Shown here: piece after piece, positions 1 through 8,086 of the stretch
Layout: each line of letters opens with the position of its first letter
Position numbering within the stretch: the first letter of the stretch is position 1
Origin: JBAXTE01 sp963556065
Lineage (GTDB): Bacteria > Bacteroidota > Bacteroidia > Bacteroidales > WCHB1-69
Reading direction: 5' to 3'
Assembly (NCBI GenBank): GCA_963556065.3
Contig: CAUVYH020000017.1
Location: 248,001-312,000 of the forward strand
DNA length: 64,000 nucleotides
Made by a program: the position numbers and the translations under genes
Notes under the pieces: model-generated
Told to the model about the DNA's origin: nothing
Seen by the model: only the letters and a program-made list of their open reading frames with translations
The model's database searches: none

Positions 1-882
1 GATTCCGCTTCAAATTCTAATTTTGAAGAGCTACTTGCCGATGTTCATGGACAATTTTGGGAATTGGTGCTAAGTACCCGAAACGGAGTGCGGATTCAAA
101 ATTGGGCTCATTTAAAAACAGAAAACGGCGAAATTGTATTAGTAGGTTACGATATTACCGAAATTAGAGAAAGCCAAAAGGCACTTAAAGATCTTAATGC
201 AACTAAAGATAAATTTTTTTCGATTATTGCTCACGACTTACGCGGCCCCATCGGTTCGTTGAATTCATTTCTGGATCTTTTTACGCAAGGCGAATACAAA
301 CTCTCCGATGAAGAGATGAAAACGAATTTGGAGGTCATGAAAGTTGCTTCTAATAAGACGTATGAGCTACTTGAGAATTTACTCACATGGTCGCGATCGC
401 AAATGGACGATATTGCTTTTGAACCGAAGTTAAGCAACCTCAAAGACTTGGTGGACTTAAACCTCAGTTTGTTTTCTCATGTGGCACAAAGAAAAGAAAT
501 TCAGTTAATCAGTAATGTGAATTTCGATATTCCTTTTGTTTTCGACTATGATATGGTGAACACTGTTTTGCGAAACCTGATTAATAACGCACTTAAATTT
601 ACCCATACCAAAGGAATAATTATTATTTCGGCACGAGTTGCAGAAAACAATGTAGCGGTTACGGTTGAAGATACAGGAGTGGGGATGTCCTCCGAAGCAT
701 GTGCTAAAATATTTGATATTTCATCACAAATTAGTTCAAAATCAGGAACATCCGGCGAAATAGGCACGGGATTAGGACTTATTTTATGCAAAGAGTTTGT
801 TGAAAAACATGGAGGGACTATTTCTGTAAAAAGTGAATTGGGAAAAGGAAGTTCTTTTACTTTTACAATTCCCGCTAAATAG
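1..882 (+). CDS. Sensor histidine kinase, 5' end outside the window
   Basis: The reading frame is open from base 1, so this is the C-terminal 293 residues of a longer protein. The first ~50 residues look like the end of a PAS domain (VLVGYDITEIRESQ). A HisKA dimerisation domain follows, with the phospho-acceptor His at about visible residue 78 (SIIAHDLRGPIGS). The HATPase domain has an N box (RNLINNALKFT), a G1 box (DTGVGMS) and a G2 box (GTGLGLILCKEF). It should autophosphorylate and pass phosphate to a response regulator. No receiver domain is visible here. Input domains, membrane segments and partner lie upstream and cannot be judged. Family assignment is secure; the stimulus is unknown. 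Confidence 0.93.
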   Translation, partial: DSASNSNFEELLADVHGQFWELVLSTRNGVRIQNWAHLKTENGEIVLVGYDITEIRESQKALKDLNATKDKFFSIIAHDLRGPIGSLNSFLDLFTQGEYKLSDEEMKTNLEVMKVASNKTYELLENLLTWSRSQMDDIAFEPKLSNLKDLVDLNLSLFSHVAQRKEIQLISNVNFDIPFVFDYDMVNTVLRNLINNALKFTHTKGIIIISARVAENNVAVTVEDTGVGMSSEACAKIFDISSQISSKSGTSGEIGTGLGLILCKEFVEKHGGTISVKSELGKGSSFTFTIPAK

Positions 883-966
883 CATAGAAACAATATTGAT
901 TCCCTTTTTGAGTTATCTTTTAGTGTTCCTGAATTTATTACTTTTGTTGGGACAATAAACGAATAC

Positions 967-1731
967 ATGTATATGACGAAAAGTACTACAAACTCTGTTT
1001 TTATATTTGCTTTATTGTTGCTGCTATTTTGTGGTTACTCCTCTTTTGCGCAAAATTATGTAATTATTGAAGGCCGAGTGGTAAATAAAAGCGGGCAATC
1101 ACTTCAAAATGCACATGTGCTTAATTTGACTAAAAAATTAGGAACAATTACAAACGAGATGGGTGTGTTTAGAATTTTTGCAGCTCCCGGCGATAGCATG
1201 GTCGTTTCTTCTATGGGGTATAAACCTTACAAAGCTTCGGTTCCAACAAACTTGCAATATAAAGTTTTCTCTATAAGAATTGTTATGAGAGAAGATACGA
1301 TAATGCTTAAAGAGACTATTATCAGGGCTTATCCGCCTACTTATAATCTATTTAAGAAAGAATTTGTCGCACTAAAACTGGATAAAAATCCAAACGAAAA
1401 ACTGTTTGATAAAGTTAATGATAAGCTGTATAATCCCAAAGGCGGAATTTTTCTACCGGGTCCGATTTCTCTTTTATATAATGCGTTTAGTCATGAGGCT
1501 AAAATGAAGCGTAAACTAGCGGAACTTATCTATCAGGATAATCTCCGGGCAATGGTGTACGATAAAATTCCGAAAGATGTGTTGATAAAGGCTTATCATT
1601 TGCGGGACGAAGCCGCTTTAGAGCAATTTCTCGATTTCTGCCAATTGCCTGAAAGTCTGATTGTAAACGGTTCTTCTTACGACTTGATTGTGTTCATGAA
1701 TAGTTGTTATCAACGATTTCAGAAAAAATAG
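967..1731 (+). CDS. Exported protein with carboxypeptidase-like regulatory domain
   Basis: A 254-aa protein with an N-terminal signal peptide (hydrophobic to about residue 27, then FAQN). Residues ~32-105 form a CarboxypepD_reg-like beta-sandwich (EGRVVNKSGQSLQNAHV, then TNEMGVFRI and SMGYKPY), the plug-like domain that precedes TonB-dependent receptors in Bacteroidota. No barrel follows. The remaining ~145 residues are charged and soluble with no family I recognise. It is probably periplasmic or outer-membrane associated. An ATG two codons downstream (973) is an alternative start. It ends inside the terminator hairpin at 1731. Exact function unknown. Confidence 0.8.
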   Translation: MYMTKSTTNSVFIFALLLLLFCGYSSFAQNYVIIEGRVVNKSGQSLQNAHVLNLTKKLGTITNEMGVFRIFAAPGDSMVVSSMGYKPYKASVPTNLQYKVFSIRIVMREDTIMLKETIIRAYPPTYNLFKKEFVALKLDKNPNEKLFDKVNDKLYNPKGGIFLPGPISLLYNAFSHEAKMKRKLAELIYQDNLRAMVYDKIPKDVLIKAYHLRDEAALEQFLDFCQLPESLIVNGSSYDLIVFMNSCYQRFQKK

Positions 1732-1775
1732 CGCAATAAAAAGCCCAAGATAAAATCTTGGGCTTTTTATTGCGC
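1731..1775. terminator. Bidirectional intrinsic terminator
   Basis: Perfect 20-bp stem (1731-1750 with 1756-1775) and a 5-nt loop, with A and T runs on the two arms. It lies between convergent genes, the regulatory-domain protein and gapA, and can serve both. Confidence 0.92.
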
Positions 1776-1785
1776 TATTGCACAT

Positions 1786-2784
1786 TTATTTTGCTATATG
1801 TGCAATTAAATCAAGAACTTTGTTGGAGTATCCCCACTCGTTATCGTACCAAGCTACTAATTTTACAAATGTAGGATTTAGCATGATTCCGGCCTCCGCA
1901 TCAAAAATAGAAGTACGGGAGTCGCCGATAAAGTCGGATGAAACCACTGCTTCTTCGGTATAACCCAAGATTCCTTTAAGTTCATTCTCGGAAGCCTTTT
2001 TCATTGCGGCTTTAATTTCTTCATAAGTTGCTGCTTTTTCCAAACGGCAAGTTAAATCAACTACAGAAACATTCAATGTAGGAACGCGGAACGACATTCC
2101 GGTAAGCTTGCCTTTTAGTTCAGGAATTACTTTTGTAACTGCTTTTGCTGCTCCTGTGGACGATGGAATGATGTTGCCGGCTGCTGCACGACCACCTCTC
2201 CAGTCTTTTGCCGATGGGCCATCTACTGTTTTTTGTGTGGCTGTGGTTGAATGAACGGTAGTCATTAATCCTTCCAGTAAGCCGAAGTTATCGTGAATAA
2301 CTTTTGTTAAAGGAGCCAAACAGTTCGTGGTGCATGAAGCATTTGAAACAATGGATTCTCCTTTGTAATTATTGTGGTTTACCCCCATAACAAACATTGG
2401 TGTGTCGTCTTTTGAAGGTGCCGACATCACTACTTTTTTTGCACCGGCATCAATGTGTTGTTGGGCGGTTTCTTTAGTTAAGAAAAGGCCTGTGGATTCT
2501 ACGATATATTCGGCTCCCACTTCATTCCAGCGTAAATTTGCAGGAACTTTTTCAGAAGTAACCCGAATAGTGTTTCCGTTAACGATAAGTTTTCCGTCTT
2601 TTACTTCTATAGTGCCGTCAAAACGACCGTGAACAGTATCATATTTCAACATGTAAGCCATATATTCAACATCAATCAAGTCGTTGATAGCTACTACCTG
2701 CATGTCGTCTCTTTTAAGTGATGCTCTTAATACCAATCGGCCGATGCGGCCAAATCCGTTAATTCCAACTTTAATTTTACTCAT
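1786..2784 (-). CDS. gapA: Glyceraldehyde-3-phosphate dehydrogenase
   Basis: A 332-aa type I GAPDH of normal length. It oxidises glyceraldehyde-3-phosphate to 1,3-bisphosphoglycerate with NAD in glycolysis. Residues 8-16 give the Rossmann motif INGFGRIGR. The catalytic Cys is at about residue 151 in SNASCTTNC. The C-terminal part has the usual SWYDNEWGYS-type block, here AWYDNEWGYSN. It is monocistronic, with a -7 promoter element about 36 bases before the start codon and a shared terminator behind it. tpiA at 10.5 kb is the other glycolytic gene in this window. Nothing is missing. Confidence 0.98.
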   Translation of the reverse strand: MSKIKVGINGFGRIGRLVLRASLKRDDMQVVAINDLIDVEYMAYMLKYDTVHGRFDGTIEVKDGKLIVNGNTIRVTSEKVPANLRWNEVGAEYIVESTGLFLTKETAQQHIDAGAKKVVMSAPSKDDTPMFVMGVNHNNYKGESIVSNASCTTNCLAPLTKVIHDNFGLLEGLMTTVHSTTATQKTVDGPSAKDWRGGRAAAGNIIPSSTGAAKAVTKVIPELKGKLTGMSFRVPTLNVSVVDLTCRLEKAATYEEIKAAMKKASENELKGILGYTEEAVVSSDFIGDSRTSIFDAEAGIMLNPTFVKLVAWYDNEWGYSNKVLDLIAHIAK

Positions 2785-2819
2785 AATATATCAATTTTTT
2801 GGTAATCAATTTTATGATG

Positions 2820-2827
2820 CAAAATTA
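2820..2827 (-). promoter_or_regulatory. -7 element of the gapA promoter
   Basis: On the minus strand this reads TAATTTTG, an exact TAnnTTTG Bacteroidota -7 element, 36 bases before the gapA start codon. Confidence 0.65.
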
Positions 2828-2968
2828 CAACTAATTTCCTATCCGAATAACTTCTTTTTGTTAATTCAATAGAATTTATACATTCTTTTTGTACTCTTAT
2901 TTCGATAAATGACGACTAATTATAAACAATGTTCGAGATAATTAGAGATTACAAAACCTTTTTTTCGC

Positions 2969-2976
2969 TAATTTTG
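2969..2976 (+). promoter_or_regulatory. -7 element of the cyclophilin gene
   Basis: TAATTTTG matches the TAnnTTTG consensus and lies 22 bases before the ATG at 2999, giving a very short leader. I see no clear -33 element. Confidence 0.65.
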
Positions 2977-2998
2977 CAGAAACTAAATTTAATGTAAC

Positions 2999-3442
2999 AT
3001 GTTAAAAGCAAAAATTAATACAGAAAAAGGGACTATGGATGTGGTCTTTTACGAAAAAGACGCTCCGAATACCGTTAAAAACTTTGTAACTCTTTCGGAA
3101 AAAGGATTTTATAACGGACTTACGTTTCACAGAGTTATTCCCGATTTTGTGATTCAGGGCGGATGCCCGATTGGAAATGGGGCCGGTGGTCCGGGATATT
3201 CCATCGATTGCGAAACAGGCGGTGATAATCAATATCACGACCGAGGCGTTTTGTCAATGGCTCATGCAGGGAAAAATACAGGAGGTTCGCAATTCTTTAT
3301 TTGCCACAGCCGTAGAAACACCTCTCATCTCGACCGGGTTCATACCTGCTTTGGTAAAGTAGTGGAAGGTTTGGATGTTATTGATGCCATTCGTCAGGGT
3401 GATAAAATTGTTTCTATTGAAATTATTCGTGACGCAAACTAA
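2999..3442 (+). CDS. Cyclophilin-type peptidyl-prolyl isomerase
   Basis: A 147-aa single-domain cyclophilin with no signal peptide, so a cytoplasmic PPIase of the PpiB type. The family signature is clear: FHRVIPDFVIQGG at ~39-51, then an active-site block (SMAHAGKNTGGSQFFI) and HLDRVHTCFGKVVEGLDV. It catalyses cis-trans isomerisation of X-Pro bonds during folding. It is monocistronic, with its own -7 element upstream and a hairpin terminator downstream. The usual Trp of the inhibitor pocket is replaced by His in HLDRVHTCFG, as in many bacterial members. Confidence 0.95.
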   Translation: MLKAKINTEKGTMDVVFYEKDAPNTVKNFVTLSEKGFYNGLTFHRVIPDFVIQGGCPIGNGAGGPGYSIDCETGGDNQYHDRGVLSMAHAGKNTGGSQFFICHSRRNTSHLDRVHTCFGKVVEGLDVIDAIRQGDKIVSIEIIRDAN

Positions 3443-3460
3443 TAAATAGTTTTTCTAAAA

Positions 3461-3506
3461 AATAAAAGCGGCAAGTCCTAAAATGGAATATTGTCGCTTT
3501 TTTATT
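3461..3506 (+). terminator. Terminator after the cyclophilin gene
   Basis: Hairpin of about 14 bp (3461-3474 with 3491-3506) with a two-base bulge and one G-T pair, a 16-nt loop and a T-rich right arm. It may also serve the converging lipoprotein gene. Confidence 0.7.
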
Positions 3507-3545
3507 TTAAGCTCATCAAGTTTGCGATTTTATGTCGAATAAAAA

Positions 3546-4169
3546 TTAATGGTTCACAAAATGGTCTGCCAAGATTTTTTTGTACAATGTATCCATCGTC
3601 ACCGTGTCTAAAATAATTTCCTTTGTGAGACCAATTCCTTTTACAAACTCCCGATAATTTTTTTTCGTTGTATTCGGACCGTAAACCCAATGTCCTTCAA
3701 GAATTAATAAGGAGTCTGTACCGTTGAATATCTTACTTTTGACTTCCACTTTTTCGGCAAAATCACCATATAGCTTGTCCGTCCATTCGCGGTCAAATGT
3801 AAATCCAACCGTCTCCGATAAAATCGGCCATTTAGTGTAATAGTCTCCAAAGGGAGGCTGGATATGTTCAACTTTTTCGTATCCATATATTGGTTTAGAG
3901 TCAAGAAAAGGTACATACACAGAGTCTGAATATTCTGAATCTCCGGTTCTGAATGAATGTAACTGATATCCTGCACTCACTGAAGAAATTGCAATCCCGG
4001 TATCATTAATTTGATACTTCCACCATGAACCGGGGTAAACAGGATAATAGCCTTTAGCGTTAATGGTGTCATACTTATGTTCGGCAATCTCGATGGTCTC
4101 CTGTTCTTTTTTGCAAGAGACGATTACCACAGAAATAAGAATCAAGCCTATTATTGTTATGTTTTTCAT
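3546..4169 (-). CDS. Lipoprotein of unknown function
   Basis: A 207-aa protein with a lipoprotein signal peptide: MKNITIIGLI start, hydrophobic core, and a lipobox-like VIVSC with the acylated Cys at residue 19. The mature part begins KKEQE and contains YYPVYPGSWWKYQIND at ~42-57, a motif I associate with secreted Bacteroidota proteins of unknown function (inference). It should sit on the periplasmic or outer-membrane face. It lies 18 bp before the dipeptidase gene ends, on the same strand, but no functional link is evident. Confidence 0.75.
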   Translation of the reverse strand: MKNITIIGLILISVVIVSCKKEQETIEIAEHKYDTINAKGYYPVYPGSWWKYQINDTGIAISSVSAGYQLHSFRTGDSEYSDSVYVPFLDSKPIYGYEKVEHIQPPFGDYYTKWPILSETVGFTFDREWTDKLYGDFAEKVEVKSKIFNGTDSLLILEGHWVYGPNTTKKNYREFVKGIGLTKEIILDTVTMDTLYKKILADHFVNH

Positions 4170-4187
4170 GTTTTTTAGACCGGAAGA

Positions 4188-5558
4188 TTATTTTTTTAGT
4201 TCCGAATAATATTTATAAAAGTAAGGAATGGTTTCAATTCCCTTGAAGAAGTTGAATAAAGGATAATTTTCGTTTGGAGAGTGAATGGCATCCGATTCCA
4301 AGCCAAAACCCATTAGGATGGATTTGATGCCCAGCACTTTTTCGAATAATGCAATGATTGGAATGCTCCCACCGCTGCGAGTTGGAATGGGCGCTTTCCC
4401 AAAAGTAGTTTCATAAGCCTTGTGAGCTGCCTGATATTCAATAGTTGTAATTGGAGCTACATAAGCTTCGCCGCCGTGCAGGTTGGTCACTTTTACTTTG
4501 GTGTATTTTGGAGCAATTGCGTTGAAGTGTTTTTCAAAAAGTTCTGCAATTTTGTTGGAATCCTGAGCCGGAACCAATCGCATGGATATTTTTGCGTATG
4601 CTTTGGATGGAAGTACCGTTTTAGATCCTTCGCCGGTGTATCCCGACCAGATACCGTTAACATCCAATGCCGGACGAATGCCGGTGCGTTCGATAGTTGA
4701 GAATCCTTTTTCGCCCCATACTTCATCTAGGTCGAGGGCCTTTTTGTAATTTTCCAGATTAAAGGGTGCTTTTGCCATGGCGGTACGCTCTTCTGTTGAA
4801 ACTTCAATAACATCGTCATAGAATCCAGGAATGGTAATCTTATTGTTTTCGTCGTGCAGCGAAGCAATCAATTTTGTGAGAATATTTGCCGGGTTAGCAA
4901 CGGCACCGCCAAAAATTCCCGAATGCAAATCGCGGTTAGGGCCGGTGAGTTCCACTTCCATATACGATAACCCGCGGAGACCAACCGTGATTGAAGGAAC
5001 ATCCTGTGCAATCATTCCTGTGTCTGATACCAATATAACATCGGCTTTGAGCATCTCTTTGTGGTCTTCACAGAATTTTCCCAAACTTACCGATCCTATT
5101 TCTTCTTCACCTTCAATCATAAACTTCACATTACAAGGAAGTTGGTTTGTTTTTATCATATATTCAAAAGCCTTCACATGCATAAAGGCCTGACCCTTAT
5201 CGTCATCTGCACCGCGACCCCAGATTTTTTCGTCCCGAATTTCCGGGGCAAAAGGCTCCGATTTCCATAATTCAAGCGGTTCCACGGGCATCACATCATA
5301 ATGTCCGTAAACTAAAACGGTGGGTAATGCCGGGTTGATAATCTTTTCGGCATAAACTACAGGATTCCCTTCGGTTGGCATTATTTCGGCTTTGTCCACC
5401 CCGGCTTCTAATAGCGATTTTTTAAGGAATTCTGCAGCTTTAAGCATGTCCGAGTGGTTTTCCGAAATGGCACTGATGGATGGAATTCTTAGATAATCGA
5501 ATAGTTCGATTAAAAACCGTTCACGGTTTTCGTCAATATACTGTTTAATGGTGTTCAT
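4188..5558 (-). CDS. M20 family dipeptidase
   Basis: A 456-aa metallopeptidase of the M20 family that hydrolyses dipeptides or similar amide bonds with two zinc ions. Visible motifs are VLVYGHYDVMPVEP (first metal His and Asp), GRGADDDKGQ (bridging Asp), EGEEEIGS (catalytic Glu pair) and a dimerisation lid domain near GLRGLSYMEVELTG. The C-terminal metal His is probably in SDAIHSPNE. A longer frame begins at 5588, but I chose the inner ATG (MNTIKQYIDE) because it starts one base after the cdaA stop codon, which suggests translational coupling. No signal peptide, so cytoplasmic. The natural substrate is unknown. Confidence 0.93.
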   Translation of the reverse strand: MNTIKQYIDENRERFLIELFDYLRIPSISAISENHSDMLKAAEFLKKSLLEAGVDKAEIMPTEGNPVVYAEKIINPALPTVLVYGHYDVMPVEPLELWKSEPFAPEIRDEKIWGRGADDDKGQAFMHVKAFEYMIKTNQLPCNVKFMIEGEEEIGSVSLGKFCEDHKEMLKADVILVSDTGMIAQDVPSITVGLRGLSYMEVELTGPNRDLHSGIFGGAVANPANILTKLIASLHDENNKITIPGFYDDVIEVSTEERTAMAKAPFNLENYKKALDLDEVWGEKGFSTIERTGIRPALDVNGIWSGYTGEGSKTVLPSKAYAKISMRLVPAQDSNKIAELFEKHFNAIAPKYTKVKVTNLHGGEAYVAPITTIEYQAAHKAYETTFGKAPIPTRSGGSIPIIALFEKVLGIKSILMGFGLESDAIHSPNENYPLFNFFKGIETIPYFYKYYSELKK

Positions 5559-5559
5559 A

Positions 5560-6357
5560 TTATTTATTTTTTGTTTGATCAAATTCATTAAGTAGGAGCT
5601 CCAGCAGCTTTGCCGGCTGAATATTCCGTTGGAGCCTTCCGTCTTTGCAAAACGAGATAAATCCGGTTTGCTCGCTGACTACAATAGAAATGGCATCGGT
5701 ATTTTCGGTCAGACCTATTGCGGAGCGGTGCCTGAGCCCTAAGTCGCTGGGGAGCTCGCTGTTCCCTGAAATAGGTAAAATACAGCGTGCCGCTTTAATT
5801 CGATTGCTGGTAATGATCATCGCTCCATCGTGTAACGGGCTGTTTTTGAAAAAAATATTTTGAATCAGATCCCTGCTGATTCGTGAGTCAATGATTTCAC
5901 CGGTATTCACATAGTCGATGATGTCATCTTTCTGAGTCATAACGATAAGCGCTCCTGTTTTTTCGTTGGCCATTCGCTGGCAGGCATCAATGATGGTTTC
6001 AAGACTTGAATTTGCGCTGTATTCGTTAAAATAGTGCCACAAAAAAAACTTTCTCCGTTTGAAAAAATTGGGATTCCCCAAAAGAAGAAGAAATTTTCGA
6101 ATTTCCGGTTGAAAAACCACGATCAATGCGATTACGCCAACGCTAACAAATTGTCCGATAAGTGCCGACAGCAATTCCATTTGTAAAGAGGTGACAATTT
6201 TCCACACAAAAAAAATAGCGATAATCCCGATAAAAATTTTCATGGCCGCCGTGCCTTTTACCAATCGATATAATTGATATAAAAGAATCGATACCAAAAG
6301 AATATCGACTACGTCGAGAGGCTTTATTTCTATAAATTGAAGTGAAAACAACAACAT
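5560..6357 (-). CDS. cdaA: Diadenylate cyclase CdaA
   Basis: A 265-aa membrane-anchored diadenylate cyclase that makes cyclic di-AMP from two ATP. The first ~90 residues hold three hydrophobic segments. The DAC domain follows, with both catalytic signatures intact: HDGAMII at ~176-182 and RHRSAIGLTE at ~209-218. Length and architecture are those of CdaA/DacA. There is no CdaR-type gene next to it, unlike Firmicutes. folP lies 180 bp upstream on the same strand, and the dipeptidase starts one base downstream. The folP-cdaA order recurs in Bacteroidota (from memory). In other bacteria c-di-AMP controls potassium and osmotic balance; the role here is inferred. Confidence 0.96.
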   Translation of the reverse strand: MLLFSLQFIEIKPLDVVDILLVSILLYQLYRLVKGTAAMKIFIGIIAIFFVWKIVTSLQMELLSALIGQFVSVGVIALIVVFQPEIRKFLLLLGNPNFFKRRKFFLWHYFNEYSANSSLETIIDACQRMANEKTGALIVMTQKDDIIDYVNTGEIIDSRISRDLIQNIFFKNSPLHDGAMIITSNRIKAARCILPISGNSELPSDLGLRHRSAIGLTENTDAISIVVSEQTGFISFCKDGRLQRNIQPAKLLELLLNEFDQTKNK

Positions 6358-6537
6358 TTTATCCGGTTTTTTTACAAACCTACAAAAAAAATGGATATTC
6401 TCATGCTATTTTTAACCTTTTTTGGTTATTTTCCGGAAAACAAATAATCCCAAAGATTCTCAGCAGATCCGATAATTAACATAATACCGGCTACGTAATT
6501 ACTTTAATGAGAACTCAACGATAAAGCGAAAATCGGG

Positions 6538-7389
6538 TTAAATGGCGAGAATCTGATTCATCTTGTTCACGATGGTAATGGCCTCCATGGCTTGTTTTAC
6601 ATCGTGAACCCGAAGCAGGTTGGCACCGTTTTGCAATGCGATGGTGTGAAGAATGGTAGTTGCATTCAGCGATTCTTTAGCAGATGTGTTTAGTAGCTTT
6701 TGAACCATTGATTTGCGTGAAACGCCTACGAGGATGGGTAGTTCGAAAAGCTGAAAAGAGGAAAGATTGGCCAGCAGTTGATAGTTGTGGTCGAGCGTTT
6801 TTCCAAAACCGAATCCGGGATCGAGGATTACGTCGTGAACGCCCAGTTGTCGCAATGCAGCCAGTTGATTGGAGAAAAAATCGATGAGGTCTAAAATCAG
6901 ATGCTTATATTGTGGATCTTGCTGCATCGTATCCGGCTTGCCGTTGGTATGCATCATAATGTATGGGACATTTAATTCGGCTATGGCTGCAAACATTTGA
7001 GCATCGAAAAGTCCACCCGAAATATCGTTAATAATATGTGCCCCTTCGCCGATTACGTTTTTTGCAACGGTTGCCCGCCAGGTGTCCACAGAAATAATTG
7101 TTTTCGGAAAATGACGGACAATTGTTTTTACCGCAGGGAGTATTCGTGACAATTCTTCCTTTTCATCTATCTCTTTCGATCCCGGACGGGTCGATAACGC
7201 TCCGATATCGATAATGGAGGCACCTTCCGAAATCATCTTTTCTGTTTGTTCAAGCCATTGTTTTTCTGTTTTATATTGTCCTCCATCATAAAACGAATCC
7301 GGAGTTATATTTAAAATTCCCATTACACGAGGGGTAGATAGGTTGAGTAAAAATCCCCCACAATTTATAGTCATCTCTCGGTTATTCAT
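6538..7389 (-). CDS. folP: Dihydropteroate synthase
   Basis: A 283-aa DHPS that condenses 6-hydroxymethyl-dihydropterin diphosphate with p-aminobenzoate in folate synthesis; it is the sulfonamide target. Signatures present are PRVMGILNITPDSFYDGG (~20-37), GASIIDIGALSTRPGS (~56-71), NDISGG, and PGFGFGKT. The pterin and pABA loops look intact. It has its own promoter upstream and reads toward cdaA. Cytoplasmic. Nothing abnormal. Confidence 0.97.
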   Translation of the reverse strand: MNNREMTINCGGFLLNLSTPRVMGILNITPDSFYDGGQYKTEKQWLEQTEKMISEGASIIDIGALSTRPGSKEIDEKEELSRILPAVKTIVRHFPKTIISVDTWRATVAKNVIGEGAHIINDISGGLFDAQMFAAIAELNVPYIMMHTNGKPDTMQQDPQYKHLILDLIDFFSNQLAALRQLGVHDVILDPGFGFGKTLDHNYQLLANLSSFQLFELPILVGVSRKSMVQKLLNTSAKESLNATTILHTIALQNGANLLRVHDVKQAMEAITIVNKMNQILAI

Positions 7390-7406
7390 AGAATGTATTT
7401 TTTTAC

Positions 7407-7414
7407 AAAGATAT
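7407..7414 (-). promoter_or_regulatory. -7 element of the folP promoter
   Basis: Minus strand reads TATCTTTG (TAnnTTTG), 18 bases before the folP ATG. Confidence 0.6.
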
Positions 7415-7521
7415 GTTTTTTTGTTTTTTTAATATTTTTAATGCCTGCACCAAAGGTTTTTTTTATAATTTTATGCGAGATAAAATCTAATCAAATACTA
7501 AATTTAATGTTTTATAAGTGA

Positions 7522-8073
7522 ATGGGTGACACAAACAAACAATATGATGAGGTCTTTAAAATGTGTTCTGATTTGTTTATCAATAAGATGACCGATTACG
7601 GAACGGCGTGGCGAATTTTAAGGACTTCTTCTCTTACCGATCAAATATATATTAAAGCGCAGCGTATAAGAAGCATTCAGGAGAAAGGTGTTGCAAAAGT
7701 AAATGAAGGTATAAAAGGGGAATTTGTCGGCATTATAAATTATGCGGTAATGGCCCTTATACAGCTGGATAAAGGAGTGCAGACATCAGAAAGTAGTATT
7801 TTGCCTCAGGAAGAAGTTTTTTCCTTATATCAGCATCACTTTTTGTCGGCTAAAGCGCTGATGCAGAATAAAAATCACGATTACGACGAAGCATGGCGAA
7901 ATATGAGAATCAGTTCTCTCACAGACATCATTCTTATGAAAATACTTAGGGTAAAGCAAATCGAAGATAATATGGGCAAAACTATTGTTTCCGAAGGGTT
8001 GGATGCCAATTATTCCGATATGATTAATTATGCCGTATTTGCCCTTATAAAAATATCAGAATCAAATTATTAA
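7522..8073 (+). CDS. DUF1599 protein with internal duplication
   Basis: A 183-aa soluble protein of the DUF1599 family (proposed to be linked to nucleotide modification). It is a tandem duplication. Residues ~13-85 and ~105-180 share the pattern KMTDYGTAWRILRTSSLTDQI versus KNHDYDEAWRNMRISSLTDII (quoted halves differ at a few positions), and both end in a MINYAV-type block (IINYAVMALIQ and MINYAVFALIK). The conserved charged residues (D-Y-x-x-A-W-R) appear in both halves, suggesting two sites or a pseudo-dimer. It opens a forward cluster with the DoxX-like gene, the permease and tpiA. Biochemical role unproven. Confidence 0.85.
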   Translation: MGDTNKQYDEVFKMCSDLFINKMTDYGTAWRILRTSSLTDQIYIKAQRIRSIQEKGVAKVNEGIKGEFVGIINYAVMALIQLDKGVQTSESSILPQEEVFSLYQHHFLSAKALMQNKNHDYDEAWRNMRISSLTDIILMKILRVKQIEDNMGKTIVSEGLDANYSDMINYAVFALIKISESNY

Positions 8074-8086
8074 AATCCAATCTATT

